DNA of 64,000 bases from Streptomyces antibioticus (GCF_002019855.1 NZ_CM007717.1:1430452-1494451), one strand, 5' to 3'; positions 1-8,643 are shown, counted from the stretch's first letter. Numbers and translations: made by a program. The notes: generated by a model from the letters alone, not told the origin.

Positions 1-1
1 C

Positions 2-229
2 GTCGACGTGCCCTGCCCGGCGGTGCTCGTCGCGGGCTATCTGCTGGCCACCGTGGGCGCCCTGCTGCTCTCCGGCGACCGGCGGCTGACGCTCCTCGGG
101 GTGCTGGCCGGGGCGGGCGCGGTGGGCTGCTGGGCGCTGTGGCGAACGGAGTTCGTCTCCACGTGGTGCGCGGTCGCGGCCCTGTGCTCGCTGGTGCTGC
201 TCGGCTGGACGCGGGCCCGGCCGTTTTAA
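2..229 (+). CDS. DUF6629-like membrane protein, C-terminal end only
   Basis: The reading frame is open from the first bases of the window, so the gene very probably starts upstream and only about 75 C-terminal residues are visible. They contain three hydrophobic segments (VLVAGYLLATVGALLL, LLGVLAGAGAVGCWALW and WCAVAALCSLVLLGW), the last two joined by a short RTEFVST loop. The segment resembles the C-terminus of the Streptomyces DUF6629 family as I remember it, an integral membrane family of unknown function. A GTG at 8 could serve as a start for a 73-residue protein, but it has no visible ribosome binding site. Not enough is visible to propose a role. Confidence 0.55.
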   Translation, partial: VDVPCPAVLVAGYLLATVGALLLSGDRRLTLLGVLAGAGAVGCWALWRTEFVSTWCAVAALCSLVLLGWTRARPF

Positions 230-294
230 GTTTCACGTGTCTGATGTGCCATACTCGGCGCCGCTTATAGCAAGATCCGACCGGGGGAGTCCAC

Positions 295-801
295 ATGCAT
301 GCCATTTCTTTGGGCGCCCCATACCTGGACACGGACGCGGATCAGCTCTGCTTCTCGCTGGAACTGCCCGAACGCCCCGCCCTCGCCGAACGCGCGGTCA
401 CCGTCGGCGGCATCGACGTACGGCTGCGTCTGCTCGGCGCCTCCCACCAGGTCTTCGTGGGACCGGTGCGGGAGACCGTGGCGTGTCTGCGCGAGACCGA
501 CCGGGGGCTGCCGGCCGCCCACCGCAGCGAACTGCCCGGCTGGACCTACGACTTCAGCGCCGAGACCCGGCGCCTGGAGCCCGCGGCGTTCAGCGCCGAG
601 GTGGCCCGGGTGCTCGCCCTGGTGGCCGCCAACCCGGACAGCCTGTGCGGGATCTTCCCCGGCTCGCCGGAGGCGGTCACGGCGGTGGTCGTCGAGGCGG
701 CCGACGGGCCGTCCGGCGGCGGGCTGGTCTGGCGCACCTGGCACACCTATCCGCAGCACGGCCAGATCGTATCCACGCACACCCGGCTGGAGGCCCGATG
801 A
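295..801 (+). CDS. DUF2617 family protein
   Basis: A 168-residue soluble protein with no signal peptide or membrane segment. ATG at 295 follows a purine-rich GGGGGAG 6-12 bases upstream. The sequence (MHAISLGAPYLDTDADQL at the N-terminus, central YDFSAETRRLE, C-terminal WRTWHTYPQ) matches what I recall of DUF2617, a family of unknown biochemical function. It is the first gene of a tight operon: its TGA overlaps the ATG of the DUF4247 lipoprotein gene (ATGA at 798-801), and DUF350 and an aminopropyltransferase follow. Family members usually travel with these partners, which suggests a shared membrane-linked role. Function unknown. Confidence 0.8.
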   Translation: MHAISLGAPYLDTDADQLCFSLELPERPALAERAVTVGGIDVRLRLLGASHQVFVGPVRETVACLRETDRGLPAAHRSELPGWTYDFSAETRRLEPAAFSAEVARVLALVAANPDSLCGIFPGSPEAVTAVVVEAADGPSGGGLVWRTWHTYPQHGQIVSTHTRLEAR

Positions 802-1199
802 ACGGTTCCCGACTGACGCGCGCGGCGGTGACGGCCGTGCTGGCCGCGGCCCTGCTCACCGCCTGCTCCTCCGGCGGGGACAACGGGGTCCCGCGCGGCT
901 GGATCGGGGACACCTACCGGTCCGAGGGGGTGGGCTGGCTGGACCCGGACAGCAATCCGATCGTGGTCGCCGACGCCATCCACGGCCACCGCCACGCGCT
1001 CGACCGCGCCAGCGGCGACAGCATGGAGTTCCTGCGCTACGGCGACGACCTGGTCACCGTCTCGCCGTCCGGCGCCGGCAGCCGCATCGACATAGAGGAC
1101 TACCGCTCCGGCTACCGCCGCCACAGCCAGTACCTCTACAACTGGCCGAGCCCGGACAGCGACAGCTTCCGCGGCGGCGGGCCCGGCGAGGGCAAGTAG
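798..1199 (+). CDS. DUF4247 family lipoprotein
   Basis: A 133-residue predicted lipoprotein. The N-terminus has a basic n-region (NGSRLTR), a hydrophobic stretch and the lipobox LTAC with Cys23 as the lipidation site, followed by a Ser/Gly-rich linker. The mature part (about 105 residues) contains WIGDTYRSEG and the repeated-looking acidic/aromatic C-terminus YRSGYRRHSQYLYNW, consistent with DUF4247 as I recall it. The start overlaps the preceding stop codon by four bases, so the two are probably translationally coupled. It should sit on the outer face of the membrane, next to the DUF350 integral membrane protein encoded 71 bases downstream. Biochemical role unknown. Confidence 0.8.
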   Translation: MNGSRLTRAAVTAVLAAALLTACSSGGDNGVPRGWIGDTYRSEGVGWLDPDSNPIVVADAIHGHRHALDRASGDSMEFLRYGDDLVTVSPSGAGSRIDIEDYRSGYRRHSQYLYNWPSPDSDSFRGGGPGEGK

Positions 1200-1270
1200 C
1201 GGCTCCCCCTCCCCCGCACACCTGAAGAGCCATCCGAGCACGCCCCGAAGACCTGAAGAAAGGCAACGCA

Positions 1271-1708
1271 GTGACCGACATCCTCGAGTCGACCGGCCAG
1301 GCCCTGCTCTACGGAGTCGTGGGCCTCGTGGTGATGGCCGCCGGCTTCCTCGCGCTCGACCTGGTCACGCCCGGCAAGCTCTTCCACGTGGTCTGGACGG
1401 ACCGCAACCGCGGCGCCGCCGTGCTGCTGGGCAGCCAGTCCGTCTCCGTGGGCCTGGTCATCATGGCGGCGATCCGCGCCAGCGAGTCCGAACAGGGCCT
1501 CGGCTACGGCCTGGTGAGCACGCTGCTGTACGGCCTGGCGGGCGTCGTGGTGATGACGGTCGTCGGCATAGTCATCGGCCTGCTCACCCCGGGCCAGATG
1601 GGCGCGGTCGTCCTCGACGACAACGACGGCCGTCCGCACCCCGGCGCCTGGGTCCAGGCCGCCATGTACCTGGGCACCGCGGTCATGGTCGGCGCGGCGC
1701 TCTCGTAG
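1271..1708 (+). CDS. DUF350 domain membrane protein
   Basis: A 145-residue integral membrane protein with four hydrophobic helices (about residues 10-30, 50-70, 76-98 and 122-143), matching the small DUF350 family (about 140 residues, four helices). GTG at 1271 is preceded by GAAGAAAGG. It lies between the DUF4247 lipoprotein and the aminopropyltransferase, only 10 bases before the latter. DUF350 proteins are widely found with DUF4247, DUF2617 and polyamine-synthase-like genes. The biochemical role is unknown; membrane-stress or channel-like roles are speculation. Confidence 0.85.
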   Translation: MTDILESTGQALLYGVVGLVVMAAGFLALDLVTPGKLFHVVWTDRNRGAAVLLGSQSVSVGLVIMAAIRASESEQGLGYGLVSTLLYGLAGVVVMTVVGIVIGLLTPGQMGAVVLDDNDGRPHPGAWVQAAMYLGTAVMVGAALS

Positions 1709-1718
1709 CCGGCACCCC

Positions 1719-3320
1719 ATGACCACCGTCGCCGAGCGGGGCCGCGACACCGCGGCGGTCACCCGCCCCCCGGCCCCCCGGCACTCCCGGGGGGCCCGTT
1801 TCCTGCTGCTGCTCGCCGTGTTCCTCTGCGCGGCCTGCGGTCTCGTCTACGAGCTGGCGCTCACCGCGCTGGGCAGCTACCTCATCGGCAACTCCGTGCT
1901 CCAGACCTCCGTGGTCATCTCGGTGATGGTCTTCGCGATGGGGCTCGGCTCGCTCGCCGCGAAACCGCTGCGCCGCCGCGCGGTGGGCGCGTTCGCCCTG
2001 GTGGAGGCGGCGCTGGCGCTGGTCGGCGGGCTGTCGGTGCTGGTGCTGTACGCGGCGTTCGCCTGGCTGCGGGTCTACACACCGGTGATGATCGTGATCA
2101 CGCTGCTGGTCGGACTGCTGATCGGCGCCGAGATCCCGCTGCTGATGACCCTCCTCCAGCGGATCCGCCGTCAGGAGGCGGGCAGCGCGGTCGCCGACAT
2201 GTTCGCCGTCGACTACATCGGCGCGCTGGTCGGCGGACTCTGCTTCCCGCTGCTGCTCCTGCCGACGTTCGGTCAGCTCAAGGGCGCGCTGGTGGTGGGC
2301 GCGGTCAACGCGGTGGCCGGGGTCGTGGTGGTGGTCGTCATCTTCCGGCGGCAGACCAGGCGCCGGGTCCAGCTCGGTCTGCTGGCGACGGTCACGGCGG
2401 TGCTGGGGGTGCTCGGAACGGCCTACGCGCTCGCCGACGAGCTGGAGGTGACGGCTCGTCAGCAGCTCTACCGGGACCCGATCGTGCACGCCGAGACGAC
2501 GCCGTACCAGGAGATCGTGGTCACCCGCTCCACCGCCTTCACCGGTGAGCCGGACATGCGGCTCTTCCTCAACGGCGACCTCCAGTTCAGCTCCGTCGAC
2601 GAGTACCGCTACCACGAGTCGCTGGTCCACCCGGCCTTGTCGGGCGACCGCTCCCATGTGCTGATCATGGGCGGCGGCGACGGGCTCGCGCTGCGCGAGG
2701 TGCTGCGCTACGACGACGTCGAGCGGGTCACCCTGGTCGAGCTGGACCCGGCGATGACCGGCCTCGCCCGCGACTTCACGCCGCTGCGGAAGCTGAACCG
2801 CGGGTCGCTCACCGACCCCCGGGTCGAGGTGGTGAACGCCGACGCGTTCACCTGGCTGCGCGGCGCCCGGGAGCGGTACGACGCGGTCGTCATCGACTTC
2901 CCCGACCCCGACACGGCGGCGCTGGCCAAGCTGTACTCCGTGGAGTTCTACCACCTGCTCGGGCAGGTGCTGACGCCGCGGAGCCAGGTGATGGTGCAGA
3001 GCGGGTCGCCGTTCTTCGCGCCGAAGACGTTCTGGTCGATCGCCGCGACCGTCGAGGCGGCGGGCTATGCGACGAGCGAGTTCCAGGTCGACGTGCCGAG
3101 CTTCGGCAACTGGGGCTTCGTGCTGGCCACCCCGGGCTCCGGGCCGCCCCCGCGGCCGCGGCTCGCGGCGGACGCGCCCCCGCTGCGCTATCTCGACGCG
3201 GACGTGCTGCGGGCGGCCGCGGTGTTCCCCGTCGACCGCCGCCGCGAGGACGTCCGGCCGAGCACGCTGATGGACCCCGCCGTGCTGGAGTACGTGCAGC
3301 ACGAGTGGGACAACTACTGA
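1719..3320 (+). CDS. speE: membrane-anchored polyamine aminopropyltransferase (spermidine synthase-like)
   Basis: A 533-residue fusion. Residues about 25-235 form six or seven membrane helices, and residues about 250-480 form a class I SAM/decarboxylated-SAM aminopropyltransferase domain. The cofactor motif IMGGGDGLALREVL lies near residue 315, followed by TLVELDPAM. The DFPDPD loop near residue 393 is the usual catalytic aspartate region, and YRYHESLVHPAL is the substrate region. The family transfers aminopropyl groups to putrescine-type amines, but membrane-fused members are rarely tested, so the substrate is uncertain. It is the last gene of the DUF2617-DUF4247-DUF350 operon. Its 3' end overlaps the convergent phosphatase gene by seven bases. 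Confidence 0.85.
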   Translation: MTTVAERGRDTAAVTRPPAPRHSRGARFLLLLAVFLCAACGLVYELALTALGSYLIGNSVLQTSVVISVMVFAMGLGSLAAKPLRRRAVGAFALVEAALALVGGLSVLVLYAAFAWLRVYTPVMIVITLLVGLLIGAEIPLLMTLLQRIRRQEAGSAVADMFAVDYIGALVGGLCFPLLLLPTFGQLKGALVVGAVNAVAGVVVVVVIFRRQTRRRVQLGLLATVTAVLGVLGTAYALADELEVTARQQLYRDPIVHAETTPYQEIVVTRSTAFTGEPDMRLFLNGDLQFSSVDEYRYHESLVHPALSGDRSHVLIMGGGDGLALREVLRYDDVERVTLVELDPAMTGLARDFTPLRKLNRGSLTDPRVEVVNADAFTWLRGARERYDAVVIDFPDPDTAALAKLYSVEFYHLLGQVLTPRSQVMVQSGSPFFAPKTFWSIAATVEAAGYATSEFQVDVPSFGNWGFVLATPGSGPPPRPRLAADAPPLRYLDADVLRAAAVFPVDRRREDVRPSTLMDPAVLEYVQHEWDNY

Positions 3321-5785
3321 CCCGGGATGTCCTGCTCGGACCAGATGATCTTCCCTTCGCCGGTGTACCGGGCGCCCCAGCGGTGCGAGAGCTGGGCCAC
3401 CAGGAACAGGCCCCGGCCGCCCTCGTCCGTGCTGCGGGCGTGCCGCAGCCGGGGCGCCGTACTGCTGGCGTCGGCGACCTCGCAGGTCAGCCGGGCGTCC
3501 TTGATCAGCCGTAGCCGGATGGGGCCCTCGGCGTAGCGGATCGCGTTGGTGACCAGCTCGCTGACGATCAGCTCCGAGGTCATGGCCAGCTCCCCCAGCC
3601 CCCAGTCCGTCACCTGGCGGGTCGCCCGGGCCCGGGCCTCGGCCACGGCCGCCGGGTCCGCCGGCACCTCCCAGGACGCGACGTGGTCGGCGCCGAGGGC
3701 GCGGGTGCGGGCCAGGAGCAGGGCGATGTCGTCGGGCTGCGGCACCGGCACCAGCCGGTCCACCACCGAACCGCACAAGGACGTCAGATCGTCGGCGGTG
3801 CCGGCCAGCAGCTCCCCCAGCCGGGCCATGCCCGCCTCCATGTCCCGGTCGGTGCCCTCGATCAGACCGTCGGTGTAGAGCCCGAACAGGCTGTTCTCGG
3901 CCAGCTCGATCTCGGTGGACTCGAAGGCCATGCCGCCCAGCCCGAGCGGGGGCCCCGGCGGCGGCTCCGGGAACGTCACCCGCCCGTCGGGCGCCACCAC
4001 CACGGGCGGCGGATGGCCGGCCCGCGCCATCGTGCAGCGCCGGGTGACCGGGTCGTAGACGGCGTACAGGCAGGTCGCGCCGAGGACCGCGGTGGTGCTC
4101 TGGCGGGCCGCGCCGTCGTCGGCGCTCTCCGCGCTCAGCCGGAGCACCAGGTCGTCGAGGTGGGCCAGCAGTTCGTCGGGGGGCAGTTCCATGTCGGCGA
4201 GGGTCTGCACGGCGGTGCGCAGCCGGCCCATGGTCGCGGCGGCGGCGATGCCGTGCCCCACGACGTCGCCGACGACCAGGCCCACCCGCGCCCCGGACAG
4301 CGGGATCACGTCGAACCAGTCGCCGCCGACCCCGTCCGTGGCGTCGGCGGGACGGTAGGCGGAGGCCACCTCCAGCGCGGTGCCGCCGGTCAGGGCGTGC
4401 GGCAGGAGGCTGCGCTGGAGGGTGACGGCCGCCGTGTGCTCGCGGGTGTAGCGGCGGGCGTTGTCCACGCACAGCGCCGCCCGCGCCACCAGCTCACGGG
4501 CCAGCAGGACGTCGTCGGGCTGGAAGGAGACCGGGTTGAGGGACCGGATGAAGGTGGCGAGGCCCAGGGTGGTGTCGCGGGCCCGCATCGGCACCGCGAC
4601 CAGGGAGTGCAGACCGAACTCGCGGATGGTCGCCGCCCGCTCCGGCTCCTGGCGGGCCCACAGATCGTCCGCCGGATCGAGGACCGGCACCAGGATCGGA
4701 TCGCCCTCGCCCAGCAGATGCGCGTCGTGCGGCGGGGGCGGCCGGAAGTCCACCCGGTCGCCGACCCGGGCCACCGCCTCCGGGCAGCCCTCGCGCACCG
4801 AACTCATCCCCGCGCGCCGCATCACCGGCCAGGCGGGCGCCGGTCCCGCGTCCGGCAGCCAGGCGCCGTGGCCCTCGGTGCTGAGCACCGGCTCCAGCAG
4901 GTCCACGACGACGAAGTCCGCGAACCGGGGCACGGCGAAGTCGGCCAGCTCCTGCGCGGTGCGCAGCACGTCCAGGGTGGTGCCGATGCTGGTCCCGGCC
5001 TCGTTGACCATCGCCAGGAGGTGGCGGGCGGTCCAGCGCTCGGTGACGTCCAGCACCATGTAGCAGATGCCGGTGACGGTGTCGTCGGCGCCCATCAGCG
5101 GGAAGAACGACGTCGAGTAGGCGTGCCGGCGGTGCGGATCGGCCCAGCTCCACCCCACGTACTCGTAGTCGGTCAGCGGGACGCCGGTCTCCAGGACCTT
5201 GCGCATCAGGCTCTCGATGGCGACCGCCTGGAGGCCGGGCAGCAGCTCGCTCAGCCGGTGGCCGAGCCGCTGTTCCCGCGGCACCCCGCCGAAGCGTTCC
5301 AGCGTGTCGTTGAGCCAGACGTACCGCAGCTCCAGGTCCAGCACCGCCATGCCGACCGGGGAGCGGGTCAGGAAGCCGTCGAGGACCGACTGGCCGACCG
5401 TCCAGTGCCGGCGCTGCGGGCGGGCCGACAGCAGGAAGACCTCGTCCTCACCGATCCGGAAGGACGCCGAGACCCGCAGATCCACGTCGACCGTACGGCC
5501 GTCTTGGTGCCGCAGGGAGACCAGGCCGCTCCATCCCATGCCGGCACGGCAGCGCTCCGCGACACCGGCCACCCGGGACGGGTCGGCGGGCATCGCCACC
5601 AGCGCCGCCGCGGGGCCGCCGACCACCTGCGACGCCGGGAGACCGAGCAGTGCCTCGGCGCCCCGCGTCCAGCCGGTCACGACGCCGTCGCCGGAGACGA
5701 CCGCCGCCGCGTCGCTGGACGCGTCGAGGAGATCGCGGGGCGCCGCGGCCGCCGGGGCCTCGGAAGCCTCACGCGCAGAATCCAT
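3314..5785 (-). CDS. PAS-PAS-GAF-SpoIIE phosphatase with C-terminal HATPase
   Basis: An 823-residue cytosolic signalling protein. Order: PAS (about 20-120), second PAS (about 130-250, with DVTERW at its end), GAF (about 265-450), SpoIIE-type PP2C phosphatase (about 470-680) and an anti-sigma-type HATPase (about 695-815). Metal-site motifs are intact: GGDWFDVIPL near 486, GDVVGHG near 505, YTDGLIE near 634 and PDDIALLLAR. The HATPase N-box SELVTNAIRYA lies near 741, with GGRGLFLVAQ after it. Such proteins dephosphorylate anti-sigma-factor antagonists. The combined kinase/phosphatase arrangement is typical of Streptomyces OsaC-like regulators. ATG at 5785 was chosen because GGATGGAG precedes it; upstream in-frame starts run into the 23-bp array. 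It diverges from the related gene starting at 6559. Confidence 0.85.
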   Translation of the reverse strand: MDSAREASEAPAAAAPRDLLDASSDAAAVVSGDGVVTGWTRGAEALLGLPASQVVGGPAAALVAMPADPSRVAGVAERCRAGMGWSGLVSLRHQDGRTVDVDLRVSASFRIGEDEVFLLSARPQRRHWTVGQSVLDGFLTRSPVGMAVLDLELRYVWLNDTLERFGGVPREQRLGHRLSELLPGLQAVAIESLMRKVLETGVPLTDYEYVGWSWADPHRRHAYSTSFFPLMGADDTVTGICYMVLDVTERWTARHLLAMVNEAGTSIGTTLDVLRTAQELADFAVPRFADFVVVDLLEPVLSTEGHGAWLPDAGPAPAWPVMRRAGMSSVREGCPEAVARVGDRVDFRPPPPHDAHLLGEGDPILVPVLDPADDLWARQEPERAATIREFGLHSLVAVPMRARDTTLGLATFIRSLNPVSFQPDDVLLARELVARAALCVDNARRYTREHTAAVTLQRSLLPHALTGGTALEVASAYRPADATDGVGGDWFDVIPLSGARVGLVVGDVVGHGIAAAATMGRLRTAVQTLADMELPPDELLAHLDDLVLRLSAESADDGAARQSTTAVLGATCLYAVYDPVTRRCTMARAGHPPPVVVAPDGRVTFPEPPPGPPLGLGGMAFESTEIELAENSLFGLYTDGLIEGTDRDMEAGMARLGELLAGTADDLTSLCGSVVDRLVPVPQPDDIALLLARTRALGADHVASWEVPADPAAVAEARARATRQVTDWGLGELAMTSELIVSELVTNAIRYAEGPIRLRLIKDARLTCEVADASSTAPRLRHARSTDEGGRGLFLVAQLSHRWGARYTGEGKIIWSEQDIPGQ

Positions 5786-6558
5786 CGCTCCATCCTCTAC
5801 CCGAACCATGTTCCTGCCTGTCCGCCCGATGCGCACGGCGCGCACGGCACGCCCGTCGGGCGCCCACCATGTCGTCGCCGGTACGACCGCCACGCCGCCG
5901 CCGGGGAACCCGGCGAGTCACCACCGGTCCGCCCGCCGCGCCACCGCCGATGCGGCCGCCGCGCCGCCACCGACGCACCCACCGCGTCACCACCGATACG
6001 CCAGCCGTGTCGCCACCGGTCCAGCCGCCGCGCCGCCACCGATACGCCAGCCGCGTCACCACGGGCGCGCCCGCCGCGCCACCGCCGGTCCGCCAGCCGC
6101 GCCACCGCCGATCCGCCCGCCACGCCGCCACCGGCGCACCCACCGCGTCACCACCGATCCACCCGCCGTGTCGCCGCCGGCGCGCCCGCCACGCCACCAC
6201 CGGTCCAGCCGCCGCACCGCCACCGATACGCCAGCCGCGTCACCACGGGCGCACCCACCGCGCCACCGCCGGTCCGCCAGCCGCGCCACCGCCGATCCGC
6301 CCGCCCCCCGCCACCGGCGCACCCACCACGCCACCACCGATCCGGCGCCGCATCACCGCCGATCCGACCGCCGCGTCACGCCCGATCCGGCCGCGGCGCG
6401 ACGCCCGATCCGGCCGCCGCATCGCCCTCGGCGCGCCCGTCGCGTTACCGCACCCGGCGGGGCGGAGGGAGCATGGAGGTACCGGCGGTGGGATCCCGGG
6501 CGGGCGGTGCGTGCCGACAGGTGGCGCCGCGCCCCGCCGTACGGTGGAGGAGGATGGG
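5786..6558. other. 773-bp divergent intergenic region filled by a tandem array
   Basis: The spacer lies between two divergently transcribed PAS/GAF/SpoIIE genes. Nearly all of it (5871-6443, perhaps from 5848) is the 23-bp tandem array described separately. Only about 85 bases on the left and 115 bases on the right are ordinary sequence. Both promoters must therefore lie within or right next to the array. Long open frames in several registers here are by-products of the repeat (23 is not a multiple of 3 and the repeat lacks stops); they have no credible start or family resemblance. Confidence 0.8.
5871..6443. repeat. 23-bp tandem repeat array, about 25 units
   Basis: About 25 consecutive degenerate units with consensus near GYCRCCRCCGRTNCGCC followed by NGCCGC. 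Each unit has a 12-base half (for example GTCACCACCGAT) and an 11-base half (for example ACGCCAGCCGC). Units start at 5871, 5894, 5917, 5940, 5963, 5986, 6009, 6032 and so on in perfect 23-bp register to 6285. The two units beginning at 6308 and 6330 each lack one base, and the register then continues at 6352, 6375, 6398 and 6421. Almost no A or T is found outside fixed positions. The unit at 6078 is repeated exactly at 6262. The array is non-coding by position and period. Function unknown: candidates are a multi-site protein-binding platform, a structural spacer, or a variable-number minisatellite. Confidence 0.9.
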
Positions 6559-8625
6559 ATGACAACCGAACCCTTCGGGTCCGACGCCGGTCCGAGCCCC
6601 GCCGGGGCGCCGCCGAGCACCGGGCTCCTGGACGTGCTGAGCGTGTCCGCGATGGTCGTCGACACCCAGGGCCGGATCGTGTTCTGGACCCCGCAGGCGG
6701 AGGAGCTGTTCGGCTACAGCGCCGAGGAGGCGCTCGGCGCGTACGCGGCCCGGCTGTTCGTCCATCCCGAGCATCTGCCGTCCGTGGTGCGGCTGTTCAC
6801 CGAGGTGCTGGAGACCGGGCGGTCCTGGGCCGGCGCCTTCCCCATCCGGCACAAGGACGGCAGCAGCCGGCTGATGGAGTTCCGCAACATGCGGCTCCAG
6901 GACGACCTGGGGGACGTCTACGCCCTGGGCATCGCGGCCGACCACGCCCTGCTCCAGCGGGTGGAGACCGACCTCGCGCTGTGCGAGCGGCTGATCAACC
7001 AGTCGCCGATCGGACTCGCCCTGCTGGACCCCGATCTGCGGTACATCCTGGTCAACCCGGCGCTGGAGCGGATCGACGGCGTGGCCGCCGAGGACCATGT
7101 GGGCCGCCGGCTCGGCGAGACCCTGCCGCTGCCGGACATCGACACCATCGAGTCCGCACTGCGCCAGGTGCTGACCACCGGCACCCCGCTGCTCGACCAG
7201 TACCACGTGGGCAGCCCGCGGACCGATCCCGACCACGAGCACGCCTGGTCGCTGTCGTTCTACCGCCTCGAGGACCCCGGCGGGCGGGTGCTGGGGGCGG
7301 CCGTGTCCGTCGTCGACGTGACCGAACGGCACCGGGTGGCTGCGGAGGCCGACCGGGCCAGGCGGCGGCTGGCGCTCGTCGCGGAGGCGTCGACGCGGGT
7401 GGGCACCACGCTGGAGGTGGAGGGCACGGCCCGTGAGCTGGCCGAGATCGCCGTCCCGCAGCTCGCCGACGTCGTGGCCGTGGACATCCTCGACTCGGCG
7501 CTGGCCTGCCGCCGTTCCCGCCGTCCCGACAACGGCCCCGAGCTGTTCCGGGCCCTCGCCCTCAAGGCGGCGCATCCCACGGTGGCGCTGCGGGCCGCCG
7601 ATCCGCCGGGCGACATCGCCTCCTACGAGGGCGACCGGCTGGTGACCCTGTGCGTGCACACCGGGCGGCCGGTGCTGGTGCGGCACGTCGGCGAACGGGA
7701 CATCCCGCGGATCGCCCGGGACGCGGAGGCCGCGGCGATGCTGGCGCGGGCGGGCGTGCACTCGTATCTGGCGGTGCCGCTGATCGCGCACGGCGAGGTG
7801 CTGGGCGCCCTCGACCTCAAACGGACCCGCAATCCGCTGCCGTTCGACGACGACGACGTGGTCCTCGCCACCGAGCTGGCCGGGCGCGCGGCCGTCGCCA
7901 TCGACAACGCCCGCTGGTTCCAGAGCGTGCGCAACACCGCCCTCACCCTCCAGCGCAGCCTGCTGCCCGACCACGCGCCGCACCACACGGGACTGGAGCT
8001 GGCCTCCCGCTACCAGCCCGCGCAGGCCACCAGCGAGGTCGGCGGCGACTGGTACGACGTCATCCCGCTGACCGACGACAAGACCGCGCTGGTCGTCGGG
8101 GACGTGATGGGCAACGGCATCGACGCCGCCGCCACCATGGGCCGGCTGCGCACCGCGACCTGCGCCTACGCCGATCTCGACCTGGACCCCGGTGATGTGC
8201 TCCAGCACCTGGACAAGATCACCTGCGATCTGGAGCACTACATCGTGACCTGTCTGTACGCGGTGTACGACCCGCGGACCGGGCGGTGCCGGATCGCCAA
8301 CGCCGGACATATGCCGCCCGCGCTGGCCCGCCCCGGCCGGGAGCCCGTGCTGCTCGACCTGCCGCCGTGCGCGCCGCTCGGTGTCGGCGGGGTCCCCTTC
8401 GAGACCGCCACGGTCGAGCTGGGCCGGGGCGATCTGCTGGTGCTGTACACCGACGGCCTGGTGGAGACCCGGCAGCATCCCATCGACGACCGGCTGAACG
8501 TCCTTCTCGGCTTCCTGGACGAACCCCAGCGGCCGCTGGAGGAGATCTGCGACCTCCTGCTGTACGGCCTGCGCCACCCCGACGACCACGACGACGTGGC
8601 GCTGCTGGTGGCGCGGGCGGTGTGA
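6559..8625 (+). CDS. PAS-PAS-GAF-SpoIIE protein phosphatase
   Basis: A 688-residue relative of the gene across the divergent spacer, but ending after the phosphatase with no HATPase. Order: PAS (about 25-130, MVVDTQGRIVFWTPQAEELF), PAS (about 140-260, ending VVDVTERHR), GAF (about 275-445) and SpoIIE/PP2C (about 470-686). Metal motifs are intact: GGDWYDVIPL near 495, GDVMGNG near 513, YTDGLVE near 630 and HDDVALLVAR. ATG at 6559 has a strong GGAGGAGG seven to fourteen bases upstream. It probably dephosphorylates a STAS anti-anti-sigma factor in response to a PAS/GAF signal. It is convergent, 18 bases apart, with the next phosphatase gene. Confidence 0.85.
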   Translation: MTTEPFGSDAGPSPAGAPPSTGLLDVLSVSAMVVDTQGRIVFWTPQAEELFGYSAEEALGAYAARLFVHPEHLPSVVRLFTEVLETGRSWAGAFPIRHKDGSSRLMEFRNMRLQDDLGDVYALGIAADHALLQRVETDLALCERLINQSPIGLALLDPDLRYILVNPALERIDGVAAEDHVGRRLGETLPLPDIDTIESALRQVLTTGTPLLDQYHVGSPRTDPDHEHAWSLSFYRLEDPGGRVLGAAVSVVDVTERHRVAAEADRARRRLALVAEASTRVGTTLEVEGTARELAEIAVPQLADVVAVDILDSALACRRSRRPDNGPELFRALALKAAHPTVALRAADPPGDIASYEGDRLVTLCVHTGRPVLVRHVGERDIPRIARDAEAAAMLARAGVHSYLAVPLIAHGEVLGALDLKRTRNPLPFDDDDVVLATELAGRAAVAIDNARWFQSVRNTALTLQRSLLPDHAPHHTGLELASRYQPAQATSEVGGDWYDVIPLTDDKTALVVGDVMGNGIDAAATMGRLRTATCAYADLDLDPGDVLQHLDKITCDLEHYIVTCLYAVYDPRTGRCRIANAGHMPPALARPGREPVLLDLPPCAPLGVGGVPFETATVELGRGDLLVLYTDGLVETRQHPIDDRLNVLLGFLDEPQRPLEEICDLLLYGLRHPDDHDDVALLVARAV

Positions 8626-8643
8626 GGTGTTTTTGAGAACGCT

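Noticed and set aside
1683..4472. 929-residue antisense open frame over the aminopropyltransferase and phosphatase genes
   Set aside because: It is a shadow of well-supported genes in other frames; composition is Arg/Gly/His-rich with no recognisable domain.
5871..6443. CRISPR array as explanation of the 23-bp repeats
   Set aside because: Units are contiguous with no unique spacers, and no cas gene is present.
5650..7436. Very long open frames across the divergent spacer, rich in Pro, Arg and His repeats
   Set aside because: They come from the 23-bp non-coding array, which lacks stop codons in several frames. Codon use and period do not fit a gene, and they overlap two strong genes.
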